DNA of 53,974 nt from DASRWD01 sp044507975 (GCA_044507975.1 JBIQIQ010000003.1:1-53974); one strand, 5' to 3'; numbered from the stretch's first letter, positions 25,890-35,531 are shown. A program made the numbers and translations. Notes: generated from the letters alone by a model not told the origin.

Positions 25890-27899
25890 TTGAAACGATC
25901 ATTCAACCCCTGGTTGCTCGTGATGCTCCTGATCCTGGGCATCTTCGTGTTCAACCAGTTCAACGCCGGCGGCTCGAGCCGCGAGATCACCTTCTCGACC
26001 TTCACCAACCTCGTGCAGGAGGGCAGGGTCGCTTCGGTCGTGATCGACCGCAACACCGGGAACATCACGGGCGACCTCGAGTCCGAGACGCAGGTGACCG
26101 TCGACGGCCAACCGCAGGCGATCCGCAACTTCCGGACCACCGTCATCATCACCGACACCCTGCTCGAGGACCTGCGCGGCAGCGTGCCCGAGGTCGTGGT
26201 CCGCAACCCGCCGCAGTGGATCGGCATCCTGGTGGGCTCGATCCTCCCCATCGCCATCCTGATCGGCTTCTTCTGGTTCATTTTCATGCGGGCCCAGGGC
26301 GGGCCGAACCAGGTGATGCAGTTCGGCCAGTCGCGCGCCAAGACGTTCGGGCGGGAGAACAAGGTCTCCACCACCTTCAACGACGTCGCCGGCCACAAGG
26401 AGGCCAAGCAGGAGCTCGTCGAGGTCGTCGACTTCCTGAAGAACCCCCAGAAGTACCTGCGCATCGGCGCCGAGATCCCCAAGGGCGTGCTGCTCGTCGG
26501 CCCGCCGGGAACGGGCAAGACGCTCCTCGCTCGCGCCGTGGCCGGCGAGGCCGGCGTGCCCTTCCTCACCGTCAGCGCCTCCGAGTTCATGGAGATGTTC
26601 GTGGGCGTCGGCGCCAGCCGCGTGCGCAGCCTCTTCGAGGAGGCTCGCAAGGCCGCTCCGGCCATCATCTTCATCGACGAGCTCGACTCGATCGGCCGCC
26701 GGCGCGGAGCGGGCATCGGCGGGGGCCACGACGAGCGCGAGCAGACCCTCAACCAGATCCTCTCCGAGATGGACGGCTTCGAGAAGGACACGTCCGTCAT
26801 CATCGTCGCGGCCACGAACCGGCCCGACATCCTCGACCCCGCCCTGCTGCGCCCGGGCCGCTTCGACCGCCAGGTCACGATCGGCCTGCCGACGCAGCGC
26901 GAGCGCGAGGAGATCCTCAAGGTCCACGTCCGCAACAAGCCCGTGGCCGAGGAGGTCAGCCTGCGCCGCCTGGCCGAGGCGACCCCGATGTTCTCGGGCG
27001 CCGACCTCGAGAACCTCACCAACGAAGCCGCCCTCATCGCCGCCCGCGGCAACAAGCAGATCATCAGCTGGAACGACTTCAACGAGGCGCTCGACCGCAT
27101 CACGCTGGGCCTGCGGCGCGGCAGCCTCGTACCCTCCGAGCACGAGCGCAAGATCCTCGCCTACCACGAGGCTGGCCACGCGGTCGCGTACGCCGCCATG
27201 CCCGTTCTGGGCGAGATCCGCAAGGTGACGATCATGCCTCGCGGCGGCGCGGGCGGCTTCATGGCGCCGCTCGCCAAGGAGGACATGTTCTACGACGTCG
27301 CGCGCTACAAGTCGCAGCTCGTCGTCGCGTTCGCCGGCCGCGTGGCCGAGAAGCGCGTGACCGGCACGATCTCGTCGGGCGCAAGCAACGACCTCAAGCA
27401 GGCTACCGACCTCGCGAAGCAGATGGTGCTCGACATGGGCATGGGCGAGTCGGAGTTCGTCGCCTGGGGCTCCGACCAGGGCCCCATCTTCCTCGGCGGC
27501 GAGATCTCGCGCCGCAAGGACTTCAGCGAGGAGACCGCCCGCGAGCTCGAGGGGCAGGTCCAGGCGATCCTGGCCGAGGCGTACGCCGAGACCGGCACGC
27601 TCATCGAAGCGAACTGGACGGCGGTCGAGGCCGTCGCCCAGGCGCTGCTCCAACGCGAGACGATCGACGGCAAGCTCGTGCACAAGGCGTTCGCCATGGC
27701 GCAGGACGGGGCGTCGGTCGAGGAGATCGTCGAGTGGGTCGTCGACTCCTCCGTCGAGGCCGAGCGCCGGCTCCAGGAGGCCGAGGAGCGCGAGCGGCGC
27801 GCGGCCGAGGAGGAGCGCGCCAGGCGTAGCGCCGAGCCCGGGAGGGGCGTGGCCGGGCCCGGTCTCGAGCCGCGTCCCGCACGCGAGCCGGGGGCCTGA
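25890..27899 (+). CDS. ftsH: ATP-dependent zinc metalloprotease FtsH
   Basis: Membrane-anchored AAA+ hexameric protease for quality control of membrane and regulatory proteins. In 669 residues: transmembrane helix about 8-24, an extracytoplasmic loop, a second helix about 110-132, AAA domain with Walker A GPPGTGKT (about 203-210), Walker B IIFIDELDSI (about 264), the second region of homology ATNRPDILDPALLRPGRFDR, and the zinc site HEAGH (about 426-430). The C-terminal 60 residues are charged and low complexity. The start is a TTG with GGAGG seven bases upstream (25877-25881), a choice supported by immediate entry into the first membrane helix. Leadered gene. Confidence 0.96.
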   Translation: MKRSFNPWLLVMLLILGIFVFNQFNAGGSSREITFSTFTNLVQEGRVASVVIDRNTGNITGDLESETQVTVDGQPQAIRNFRTTVIITDTLLEDLRGSVPEVVVRNPPQWIGILVGSILPIAILIGFFWFIFMRAQGGPNQVMQFGQSRAKTFGRENKVSTTFNDVAGHKEAKQELVEVVDFLKNPQKYLRIGAEIPKGVLLVGPPGTGKTLLARAVAGEAGVPFLTVSASEFMEMFVGVGASRVRSLFEEARKAAPAIIFIDELDSIGRRRGAGIGGGHDEREQTLNQILSEMDGFEKDTSVIIVAATNRPDILDPALLRPGRFDRQVTIGLPTQREREEILKVHVRNKPVAEEVSLRRLAEATPMFSGADLENLTNEAALIAARGNKQIISWNDFNEALDRITLGLRRGSLVPSEHERKILAYHEAGHAVAYAAMPVLGEIRKVTIMPRGGAGGFMAPLAKEDMFYDVARYKSQLVVAFAGRVAEKRVTGTISSGASNDLKQATDLAKQMVLDMGMGESEFVAWGSDQGPIFLGGEISRRKDFSEETARELEGQVQAILAEAYAETGTLIEANWTAVEAVAQALLQRETIDGKLVHKAFAMAQDGASVEEIVEWVVDSSVEAERRLQEAEERERRAAEEERARRSAEPGRGVAGPGLEPRPAREPGA

Positions 27900-27937
27900 G
27901 TTAGCCTGCTGAGCGACTGAGAACCGAGGGGACCTGA

Positions 27938-29614
27938 GTGCCGCTGCTCGACGGCAAGTACGAGATCGTCGGCCAAAGGCAGCTCGAGGGGGGGCGCACG
28001 CACATCGATGCGATCGCCCCTGACGGCACGCCCGTGAGGGTCGAGTGGTTCGACCTGCCCGCCGGCGAGGAGGCCGCGTTCGAGCGCTACCGCCGGCTGC
28101 TGAAGCGGCTCAAGCTGGCCGGCCAGGCCGCGGTGCACGACGTGATCTCGCGGCCGGGGGCGTACTACGTCGCCTGGCTCAAACCCGAGCCCGGGCTGTC
28201 GCCGACGCAGGACCCGGAGCTGCTCGCCCTGCTGGCGGAGCACGGCTACCCGGCGCCCGCGGCCGACATCCGCGGGCGCGGGGGCCGGCGCCAGCTGTTC
28301 GGGCTCGGCTTCGACGGCGCCGCGAGCGTACCAGCGACGCCCGAGCCGGTGGCGCGCCCCGAGCGTCCGTTGCGGGGCGGGCAGGGACCGGCCGCGCTCG
28401 ACCGCCTCTCACCGGCTTCGCTCTCGTGGGCGATCGCAGGCGTGCTCCTGGTGCTGGCGCTCGCGCTCGGCCTCGGGGCGTTCCAGCGACGGGTCGTCGA
28501 CGCCGCCGTTACGGTGCCAGACGTGCTCGGCACCGACGTGCGCGCGGCCGCCGACCGCCTCGCCGGCCTGGGGCTGGCGGTGACCGCCGCCGCGGTCCCC
28601 TCCGACGGCGCCGCTGGCCAGGTGGTCAGCGTCGACCCTCCGGTGGGCTCCGAGCTACGGCCTGGGCGCAGCGTGAGGATCGGTTACGCGCTCTCCCCCG
28701 GCCTCTTCGAGCAGACGACAGCGCCAGCGCTCATCGGCCTGGTCTTCCCCGACGAGGTGCGCGCTGTGCTGAGAGAGGCCGGCCTGGAGCTGGGAGACGC
28801 GTCGCGCGTGCCAGCCTCGGCCCCCGCCGGCGTGGTGCTGGCCCAGTCGATCGAGGTGGGCTCGCCCGTGGGCGCCGGACAGGCCGTCGACGTGCTCGTG
28901 TCGGCGGGGCCAGCCCCGCGACTCACCTTCCTGCCGGACCTCGTGGGCATGACCGTGGACGACGCCAGGGAGATGGCGATCGTCGCCGGTCTCGACCCCG
29001 GCCGCGTGCTCGTCGACGAGGTGTCGAGCGCCAGCGGGTTCCCCGGGGAGGTCCTCTCGCAGTCGCCCTCGCCTCACCGTCCGGTGCCGGTGTCGGAGAC
29101 GACGCTGCGGCTGGTCGTCCAGGCCGGGACCCCGGCCGCGCAGGGCGGCGGCGGGTCGCCAGACCTGGTGGGCCTATCACGTCAGGACGCGGAGGCCGCC
29201 GCGAAGGCCGCCGGCTGGCGGGTCGAGGTCCAACGCGTGGTCACGCGGTCGCTGCCGGCCGGCACGGTCGTGGCTCAGTCTCCACCACCCCTGGCACCGA
29301 GCGAAGAGCGCCAGCTGCTGCTCATGGTGAACGTGCATCCGGTCGCGCTGCGCGACCCCGGCGTGCGGGCCGTCGTGCGCGAGCCAGAGCCGCGGGCGTT
29401 CGCGTACGCCTGGACGATCCTCCCCGGCATCGGGCGCACGACGGCGCAGGTATACGCCACCACCCTCGACGGCGAGCGGACGCTGGTCGACACCCGCAGC
29501 GTCCAAGGCGGAGAGATCCTCAGAGGCGAGCACGTGACGGCGGACCCCGGGCCGCTCACGTTCGAGCTCTTCCTCGGCGGGGTGCCTTACGGGGACCTTC
29601 TGCTCGTCCCCTGA
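27938..29614 (+). CDS. PASTA-repeat membrane protein with truncated kinase-like N-terminus
   Basis: A 558-residue protein. Residues 1-85 begin LLDGKYEI and resemble the N-lobe of PknB-type Ser/Thr kinases (strand, loop, strand, helix, strand), but there is no glycine loop, no ATP-binding lysine and no catalytic C-lobe. After a short linker a single transmembrane helix (about 163-185) leads to four PASTA-like domains (about 193-470), each with the VPDLVG-type start and DP-P-VGSEL-type turn. A C-terminal beta-rich domain ends DLLLVP. PASTA domains bind muropeptides, so this looks like a sensor or scaffold without kinase activity. GTG start at 27938 with GAGGGG upstream. Starts 38 bases after ftsH. 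Confidence 0.8.
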   Translation: MPLLDGKYEIVGQRQLEGGRTHIDAIAPDGTPVRVEWFDLPAGEEAAFERYRRLLKRLKLAGQAAVHDVISRPGAYYVAWLKPEPGLSPTQDPELLALLAEHGYPAPAADIRGRGGRRQLFGLGFDGAASVPATPEPVARPERPLRGGQGPAALDRLSPASLSWAIAGVLLVLALALGLGAFQRRVVDAAVTVPDVLGTDVRAAADRLAGLGLAVTAAAVPSDGAAGQVVSVDPPVGSELRPGRSVRIGYALSPGLFEQTTAPALIGLVFPDEVRAVLREAGLELGDASRVPASAPAGVVLAQSIEVGSPVGAGQAVDVLVSAGPAPRLTFLPDLVGMTVDDAREMAIVAGLDPGRVLVDEVSSASGFPGEVLSQSPSPHRPVPVSETTLRLVVQAGTPAAQGGGGSPDLVGLSRQDAEAAAKAAGWRVEVQRVVTRSLPAGTVVAQSPPPLAPSEERQLLLMVNVHPVALRDPGVRAVVREPEPRAFAYAWTILPGIGRTTAQVYATTLDGERTLVDTRSVQGGEILRGEHVTADPGPLTFELFLGGVPYGDLLLVP

Positions 29615-29619
29615 ACGGT

Positions 29620-29625
29620 TATAGT
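29620..29625 (+). promoter_or_regulatory. -10 box of the ABC exporter operon
   Basis: TATAGT, the closest match to consensus in the window, directly after the stop of the PASTA gene. It would give a leader of about 120 bases (29632-29755), in which GGCGCG (29642) and CGCGCC (29666) could pair. Nothing else recognised in the leader. Confidence 0.45.
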
Positions 29626-29755
29626 GGCCGGCGGCAATGTTGGCGCGCGCCGATGAGCGAGGTAACGCGCCCCAGCGTCAGCGGCGCCGTCCGGCCCGGC
29701 CCGCGCAGTCTCGCGGGCGAGCCTCGAGCCCCCTTCTCAGCCGCATAGGAGCGAA

Positions 29756-31519
29756 GTGATCAGCACCATCCGTGACCTCGCGCCCTACCTGCGCAAGCAC
29801 CGCGCACTCCTGCTGGTAGGTGGCGCTCTCGTCGTAGTCAACGCCTACCTCACGACGTTCGTGCCGCTCATCCCGGGTCGCGTTATCGACGGGCTGCGCG
29901 CGGGCGCGCTGACCATGCCCCTGCTCATCGAGCAGATCAGCCTGCTGGTGCTCGTCACGCTGGGTTCCGTCGTCTCGATGACGATGGTGAGGCGCATCAT
30001 CCTCGGCGCCAGCTGGGAAGCGCAGTTCGACATCCGGCACGACATCTTCCGGCACTTCACCAGGCTGGACGGACAGTACTTCGACAACACCCGCGTAGGC
30101 GACCTCATGGCCCGTCTCACCGCCGACCTCAACGCCGTGCGGATGCTCGTGGGCGTAGGGCTGATGCAGGGGCTGAACACGACCCTCCTGCTGGGTTTCA
30201 CCCTCTACCGCATGTTCTCGCTCTCGCCGACCCTGGCGCTGGTCACGCTGACGGCGGTGCCCTTCATCACCATCTCGTTCTACGTACTCCTGCGGATCAT
30301 CCACCGCCGCTACCAGAAGGTCCAGGAGCAGTTCTCCGACATCTCCGCCATGGCCCAGGAGAACTTCAGCGGCATGCGCGTCGTGAAGGGCTTCGGCATC
30401 GAACGGCGGGAGATCTCGCGCTTCCAGGACCTCAACGACGAGTTCATCCGCCGCAACCTCTCGCTCACCCGGGTCGACGGGCCGCTGTTCCCACTGATGG
30501 AGCTCCTGTTCGGGCTCACGATCTCGCTGCTGCTGCTCGTCGGCGGCCGGCTCGTGCTCGGCATCGGCAGCGACCTCACGATCGGTCAGTTCTCGAGCTT
30601 CGTGTTCCTCTTCGAGGGCATCCAGTGGCCGCTCATCGCCCTCGGCTGGATCGGGAACATCGTCCAGCGCGGCACGACGTCCTGGAACCGCCTGCGCGAG
30701 ATCCTCGACGCCAAACCCCAGGTGACGGACACCGAGCTGACCGACTACTCGCTCACCTCCATCGAGGGCCGCATCGAGCTGCGCAACGTCACGGTGGCGT
30801 TCGACGGCGTGCGGGCCCTCGACGACGTGAGCCTGGTGATCGAGCCCGGCGAGACGGTCGGGCTCACCGGCCGGACCGGCTCCGGCAAGACGCTCGTGGG
30901 TCGCCTCATCGCCAGGGTCGACGACCCCGATTCCGGCCAGGTCCTGATCGACGGCATCGACGCGCGGCGGTACCCGGTCGAGGTGCTACGCCGTTTCATC
31001 GGCATCGTGCCGCAGGAGCCTTACCTGTTCTCCGACACGATCGCGGAGAACATCGCCTACGGCGTGCCGCAGGCGCCGATCGAGGAGCTGATGCCCCGCA
31101 TCGAGGAGGCCGCGCGGCTGGCTCAGCTCGACGGCGACGTCGAGGACTTCCCGGCCAAGTACGAGACGCGCCTCGGCGAGCGCGGCGTCACGCTCTCCGG
31201 CGGGCAGCGCCAGCGCACCGCCATCGCGCGCGCGCTGATCAAGGACGCGCCCGTGATGATCTTCGACGACGCCCTCTCCGCCGTGGACACCCAGACCGAG
31301 GCCGCGATCCTCGAGGGACTGGAGAAGGTCAACGCCGACCGCACGACCGTGATCGTCGCGCACCGCGTCAGCGCCCTCAAGGAGACCGACCGCATCTACG
31401 TTCTCGAGCAGGGACGCGTCGTCGAGCAGGGCACCCATGACGAGCTCGTCGCCCTGGACGGCTGGTACGCGGACATCGACCGCCGCCAGCAGCTCGAAGC
31501 GGACCTGGAGGCAGCCTGA
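29756..31519 (+). CDS. ABC exporter half-transporter, subunit with degenerate catalytic Glu
   Basis: Permease fused to ATPase, 587 residues. Six membrane helices lie in residues about 15-320, then the nucleotide-binding domain: Walker A GRTGSGKT (about 372), signature LSGGQ (about 479) and Walker B IFDDALSAVD (about 502), where the catalytic Glu after Walker B is Asp. The signature is canonical. Its partner follows immediately with a TGATG overlap. The pairing of an Asp-containing NBD with a partner having an altered signature is the pattern of heterodimeric multidrug or lipid exporters such as TM287/288. Substrate unknown. GTG start. Confidence 0.9.
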   Translation: MISTIRDLAPYLRKHRALLLVGGALVVVNAYLTTFVPLIPGRVIDGLRAGALTMPLLIEQISLLVLVTLGSVVSMTMVRRIILGASWEAQFDIRHDIFRHFTRLDGQYFDNTRVGDLMARLTADLNAVRMLVGVGLMQGLNTTLLLGFTLYRMFSLSPTLALVTLTAVPFITISFYVLLRIIHRRYQKVQEQFSDISAMAQENFSGMRVVKGFGIERREISRFQDLNDEFIRRNLSLTRVDGPLFPLMELLFGLTISLLLLVGGRLVLGIGSDLTIGQFSSFVFLFEGIQWPLIALGWIGNIVQRGTTSWNRLREILDAKPQVTDTELTDYSLTSIEGRIELRNVTVAFDGVRALDDVSLVIEPGETVGLTGRTGSGKTLVGRLIARVDDPDSGQVLIDGIDARRYPVEVLRRFIGIVPQEPYLFSDTIAENIAYGVPQAPIEELMPRIEEAARLAQLDGDVEDFPAKYETRLGERGVTLSGGQRQRTAIARALIKDAPVMIFDDALSAVDTQTEAAILEGLEKVNADRTTVIVAHRVSALKETDRIYVLEQGRVVEQGTHDELVALDGWYADIDRRQQLEADLEAA

Positions 31520-33522
31520 TGGCCGACCACCTGGAGCGCGACCTGCTCGACCAGGGCGCGGCCGCCGTGCCCGCGAGGCCCAAGCGCCTGACCGACATGG
31601 ACCTGCCCGACTACTCGGTCGAGCGGGCCAAGGAAGAGAGGCGCGCCAACCGCCGCTCAGGCCGCAAGCGCCTGAAGCGCGACAGCGTCCTCGACGAGGA
31701 AGGCGAGGCCCTGGTCAAGGACTACGACCAGGGGATGATGCGCCGGCTCCTCGGCTACCTGCGCCCCTACCGCGGGCCGTTCTCGCTCGCCGTGGGGCTG
31801 CTGCTCCTCTACAGCGTCCTCGTGCCGGCGTTCCCCGCCCTCATCGCGATCGCTGTCGACCGCTACATCGTCGCCGCGCAGGAGCCGTTCGCCTCTCTGA
31901 CGGTCGACGAGCGCCTCAACGGGCTGCTGTGGGTCGTGGCGGCCTACCTCGGCCTGAGGCTGTTCAACTTCGGCCTGCGCTACGGCTACACCTACCTGGT
32001 CGCCTGGCTCGGTCAGCGCATCGTCTACGACATCCGCAGCGAGATCTTCAAGAAGATCCAGCGCCTGCACATGGGCTTCTTCGACCGCACGCCGGTCGGG
32101 AGGCTGATCACGCGCATCACGGGCGACGTCGAGGCGATCCAGCAGATGATGACCGACGGGCTCGTCGGGCTCGTCGCCGACGTCGGCATGATCGTCGGCC
32201 TGACGGTCTACATGTTCACGATCAACTGGCGACTGGCGCTGATCACCCTGGCGGTGATGCCGGTGCTGTTCTTCGCCCTCAACTACATCAGGCTGCAGCA
32301 GCGCACCGCCTACCGGGCCGTGCGCCTCCGCACGTCGATCTCCAACGCCTACCTCGCCGAGAACCTGTCCGGCATGAAGACCGTGCAGCTCTTCAACCGC
32401 GAGCAGCGCAACGCCAAGCGCTACGACGACCTCAACCTCGACCTCCTCGAGGCGAACATCGAGCAGGTCCGGTGGTTCAGCCTGTTCCACCCGACGGTGC
32501 AGCTGACCTCGGCCGTCGCCATGGGCCTGATCCTCTTCTTCGCCGGCTCCACGCTCATCGGTGACCCCTTCACCAGCTTCGTGACGATCGGCATGCTCGT
32601 CGCCTACATCCAGTACTCCTCGATGTTCTTCCGCCCGCTGCAGGAGCTGTCGGACAAGTTCAACATCCTGCAGGCGGCGATGGCCTCGTCCGAGCGTATC
32701 TTCCAACTGGTCGACACCCCCGAGCTGATCGTCGACAAGGACGTCGTCGCCACGTTCGACGACCGCTTCCGCGGCGAGGTCGAGTTCCGCGACGTCTGGT
32801 TCGCGTACGACGACGAGGACTGGGTGCTGCGAGGCGTCGACTTCACGATCGAGCCCGGCCAGTCGGTGGCGTTCGTGGGCCATACCGGCGCGGGCAAGAC
32901 CACGATCATCAGCCTCGTGAGCCGCTTCTACGACGTACAGCGCGGCGCCGTGCTGATCGACGGGAAGGACGTCCGCGACTACGACCAGGGCGAGCTCAGG
33001 CGCCACGTCGGCATCGTCCTGCAGGACCCCTTCCTCTTCTCCGGCACCGTCAGGAGCAACATCACGCTGGGCGACGACTCGATCCCGATGGAGCGGGTCG
33101 TGGAGGCCGCCAAGTTCGTCAACGCGCACGACTTCATCTCGCGCCTACCCGACGGCTACGACACGGTCGTGCGCGAGCGCGGGGCGGGCTTCTCGACCGG
33201 ACAGAAGCAGCTGATCGCCTTCGCGCGGGCCCTGGTGCAGAACCCCGACATCCTGCTCGTGCTCGACGAGGCGACGGCCAACGTCGACACCGAGACCGAG
33301 GAGCTCATCCAGGACGCCCTCGCCAAGCTGATGCAGGGCCGCACCAGCATCGTCATCGCGCACCGGCTCTCGACGATCCAGAACGTCGACCGGATCATGG
33401 TCATGCGCAAGGGCAAGATCATCGAGGAGGGCGACCACTTCGAGCTCCTCAAGAACGACGACGGCTACTACCGCAAGCTCTACGAGCTCCAGTACCAGGA
33501 GCGCGAGACGGCGGCGGACTAG
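31519..33522 (+). CDS. ABC exporter half-transporter, catalytically intact subunit with altered signature
   Basis: Partner of the previous gene, 667 residues. About 75 N-terminal residues are charged and unusual for the family, then six membrane helices (about 85-385) and the nucleotide-binding domain: Walker A GHTGAGKT (about 454), signature FSTGQ instead of LSGGQ (about 557) and Walker B LLVLDEATANVD (about 580) with a canonical Glu. Combining the two proteins gives one full site (this Walker A/B with the partner's LSGGQ) and one degenerate site. Start overlaps the partner's stop by one base, so the two are made together. A strong hairpin follows. Confidence 0.9.
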   Translation: MADHLERDLLDQGAAAVPARPKRLTDMDLPDYSVERAKEERRANRRSGRKRLKRDSVLDEEGEALVKDYDQGMMRRLLGYLRPYRGPFSLAVGLLLLYSVLVPAFPALIAIAVDRYIVAAQEPFASLTVDERLNGLLWVVAAYLGLRLFNFGLRYGYTYLVAWLGQRIVYDIRSEIFKKIQRLHMGFFDRTPVGRLITRITGDVEAIQQMMTDGLVGLVADVGMIVGLTVYMFTINWRLALITLAVMPVLFFALNYIRLQQRTAYRAVRLRTSISNAYLAENLSGMKTVQLFNREQRNAKRYDDLNLDLLEANIEQVRWFSLFHPTVQLTSAVAMGLILFFAGSTLIGDPFTSFVTIGMLVAYIQYSSMFFRPLQELSDKFNILQAAMASSERIFQLVDTPELIVDKDVVATFDDRFRGEVEFRDVWFAYDDEDWVLRGVDFTIEPGQSVAFVGHTGAGKTTIISLVSRFYDVQRGAVLIDGKDVRDYDQGELRRHVGIVLQDPFLFSGTVRSNITLGDDSIPMERVVEAAKFVNAHDFISRLPDGYDTVVRERGAGFSTGQKQLIAFARALVQNPDILLVLDEATANVDTETEELIQDALAKLMQGRTSIVIAHRLSTIQNVDRIMVMRKGKIIEEGDHFELLKNDDGYYRKLYELQYQERETAAD

Positions 33523-33547
33523 CGAGGCTCCACGCCGATCCTACGGC

Positions 33548-33579
33548 GCGGCGCCGGCCCCATCGAGGGCCGGCGCCGC
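33548..33579 (+). terminator. Strong hairpin after the ABC exporter operon
   Basis: Thirteen perfect pairs (GCGGCGCCGGCCC with its complement) around a CATCGA loop, 25 bases past the stop. No T tract follows. Confidence 0.55.
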
Positions 33580-33603
33580 CGTCATCTGGCACGAGGACCT
33601 AGG

Positions 33604-34116
33604 CTAGCCTTCGTCTTCCAGCACCAGCACCCGGTAGTAGAAGGGCTCCTCCTGGCCCGGCTCGAGCGGCTCGAGCAGGGTCCAGCGCACGGCGCGGTAC
33701 TCCTCCGGCTCGACGACGCGGCGGCCAGCGCCCTCGCCCACGAGCAACGGAGCGATGCCGAACGTGGTCCCGTCGTGCGAGTACTCGGTCAGCACGCGGT
33801 CCGAGCTCGGCGTGGCGGAACGGGGCACGAACTCGAAGCCGTCCATGACTGGGCCGGTGATCGTCACGCGGCCGGCAGGCAGCGTCGTCTCGCCCGCGTT
33901 CGTCGCGAAGATGCGGTACTCGATGACCTGACCCGGGATCGCCTCGGTGGCGGCCGTGAACCGCTCCTCCTGCCCGCCGTTCGCGAGGGTCACGAGGCTG
34001 ACGATGTAGATCTCGGTGCGGAGCTGGATGGGGTTGGCCGCGCCCTGCTGAGCAAGCGAGGCGGCCGCGAGCAGCAGTGCGGCCAGCGCGGCGATCAGGG
34101 ACCTGAGGTTCGTCAT
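33604..34116 (-). CDS. Small exported protein with DUF11-like fold
   Basis: A 170-residue protein with a clear signal peptide (MTNLRSLIAALAALLLAAAS, cleavage after SLAQQ or nearby). The mature part is one beta-sandwich resembling the DUF11/conserved repeat domain seen in surface proteins (EAIPGQVIEYRIFATNAGET, then GRVTITGPVMDGFEF). A longer upstream frame exists, but the ATG at 34116 is favoured because the signal peptide begins there and a TACGTT -10 box lies seven bases away. Probably an envelope or extracellular protein; function unknown. Confidence 0.7.
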   Translation of the reverse strand: MTNLRSLIAALAALLLAAASLAQQGAANPIQLRTEIYIVSLVTLANGGQEERFTAATEAIPGQVIEYRIFATNAGETTLPAGRVTITGPVMDGFEFVPRSATPSSDRVLTEYSHDGTTFGIAPLLVGEGAGRRVVEPEEYRAVRWTLLEPLEPGQEEPFYYRVLVLEDEG

Positions 34117-34123
34117 CGGCGGT

Positions 34124-34129
34124 AACGTA
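34124..34129 (-). promoter_or_regulatory. -10 box of the DUF11-like gene
   Basis: TACGTT on the minus strand, seven bases before the ATG at 34116; supports that start. Confidence 0.4.
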
Positions 34130-34172
34130 CCAACGTCAGATGGGCCGATCTTGAGGAGATGAGCCCGGTCCC

Positions 34173-35531
34173 TCATGGACCGCTCAGAAACGCCGTGCTG
34201 CGCAGGTGGTCGGCCAGCGCGAGGTAGTCGGCAGCGCGCTCCGAGCCGCGCTCCGCGGCGGAAGCGAACGAACCCAGGGCGGCGTCGAAGTCCTGCGCCA
34301 CCCCCACCCCATGCAGGAGGAGCTCGCCGTAGCGCTGCAGCGCCTGCCTTTGGCCCGCCTCCGCAGCGCGGCGCACCCACTCGGCGCCGACGCCGGCGTC
34401 TGGCTCCACCCCCAGCCCCTCGAGGTAGAGCTCCCCCAGCGCGAGCTGCGCGTCGGGGAGGCCGGCCTCGGCGGCGACGCGGTAACGCTCGGCGGCCTCC
34501 CGGAAGCTCCAGGGCCGGCCAAGGCCGTGCTGCGCGAGGTAGCCGAGCATGTAGCCGGAACGCACCGAGCCGTCCTCCGCGGACCGTTCCCAGATGCGCC
34601 GCGCGACGGTGAACTCGCCGGCCCGGTAGGCCTGCAGGCCGTCCTCGTAGGTGGGGCCGGTGCGGCCGTCCCGCGCGCCGTAGAGGAGCTGGAGAGCCAG
34701 GAGCAGCACCAGGGCCACGCCCAGTGCCACGAGGAGGACCCCTCGCAACGGCCGGCGGCCCCCGCCCTCGCCACGACCGGCCTCCCACAGACCGGAGCGC
34801 ACCGTGACGGCCCCCGGCGCCGGCGGCAACGGCAGGTCCTCACCCACCTGACGCGTGGCGAGCGGCACGTCCCGAGCGGCGTGCTCGTCGCCGCCGACCT
34901 CGGAGACCAGGCGCGAGACGGCGGCACGAGCCGACCCCTCCCGCGGTTCGGCGGGTCCAGGGCGCGGGGCCGCCACGACCGTGACGTCGTCGACCTCACC
35001 CTCGGCCGAGCGTGGCTCGTACGCCGACTGGCGCCAGGGGTCCTGGCCGCCCCATGGGTCGTCGACGTCCCAGCGGTCGAGGTCGCCGAGCGATGGGGCC
35101 GGGTCGAACTCGTAGTCGCCCGGGCTGGGCGCCGCCGGGTGCGCGTCCGTGGGAGGCGGCGGTTCTGGCTCCTCGAACCGGACGGGAGACTGGTCCTGGG
35201 CCGGTGCCTCCTCCGGCTCGACCGCCTCCCAGGTCGGGGCCGGAGGCCCGGCCGCTGGCGGGCGGACCTCGGTGTCCCAGTGCGTCTCGTCCGGGGCAGC
35301 GCTCGCGTCGTAGACCGCGACGTCGAGCCCGGCCTCCTGGAACACGGCGGCGATGGCGTCGGCCTTCGGCGCGAGCACCGGCTTGGTGACAGGGCCGACG
35401 CGACCCTGCAGCAGCGTGACGACGCGCGGCACCTCGAGCCCCAGCCGCCCGGCGATGTGCAGAGCGGCCGCGGGCAGGCTCGAGGCTGCCACGGGCTTCG
35501 TCAGCTCGACGACGTAGCGGCGCTCTCTCAC
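34173..35531 (-). CDS. Sel1-repeat membrane protein
   Basis: A 452-residue protein. The N-terminal domain (1-85) is conserved-looking and may be a small alpha/beta fold (RRYVVELTKPVAASSLPAAA, LGLEVPRVVTLLQGRVGP). A long acidic Pro/Glu/Asp linker (about 90-260) follows, then one transmembrane helix (about 266-287) and Sel1/TPR repeats outside (about 300-440; YMLGYLAQHGLG, ALGELYLEGLGV, RYGELLLHGVGV). Topology therefore puts a cytoplasmic domain and an external interaction array on one protein. GTG start at 35531; a TAGGAT -10 box lies 21 bases upstream. Function unknown. Confidence 0.72.
   Translation of the reverse strand: MRERRYVVELTKPVAASSLPAAALHIAGRLGLEVPRVVTLLQGRVGPVTKPVLAPKADAIAAVFQEAGLDVAVYDASAAPDETHWDTEVRPPAAGPPAPTWEAVEPEEAPAQDQSPVRFEEPEPPPPTDAHPAAPSPGDYEFDPAPSLGDLDRWDVDDPWGGQDPWRQSAYEPRSAEGEVDDVTVVAAPRPGPAEPREGSARAAVSRLVSEVGGDEHAARDVPLATRQVGEDLPLPPAPGAVTVRSGLWEAGRGEGGGRRPLRGVLLVALGVALVLLLALQLLYGARDGRTGPTYEDGLQAYRAGEFTVARRIWERSAEDGSVRSGYMLGYLAQHGLGRPWSFREAAERYRVAAEAGLPDAQLALGELYLEGLGVEPDAGVGAEWVRRAAEAGQRQALQRYGELLLHGVGVAQDFDAALGSFASAAERGSERAADYLALADHLRSTAFLSGP

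Noticed and set aside
33548..33579. The 13-bp perfect hairpin as a small RNA gene
   Set aside because: It lies just after the stop of the ABC operon with no promoter of its own; a terminator or 3' stabiliser is simpler.
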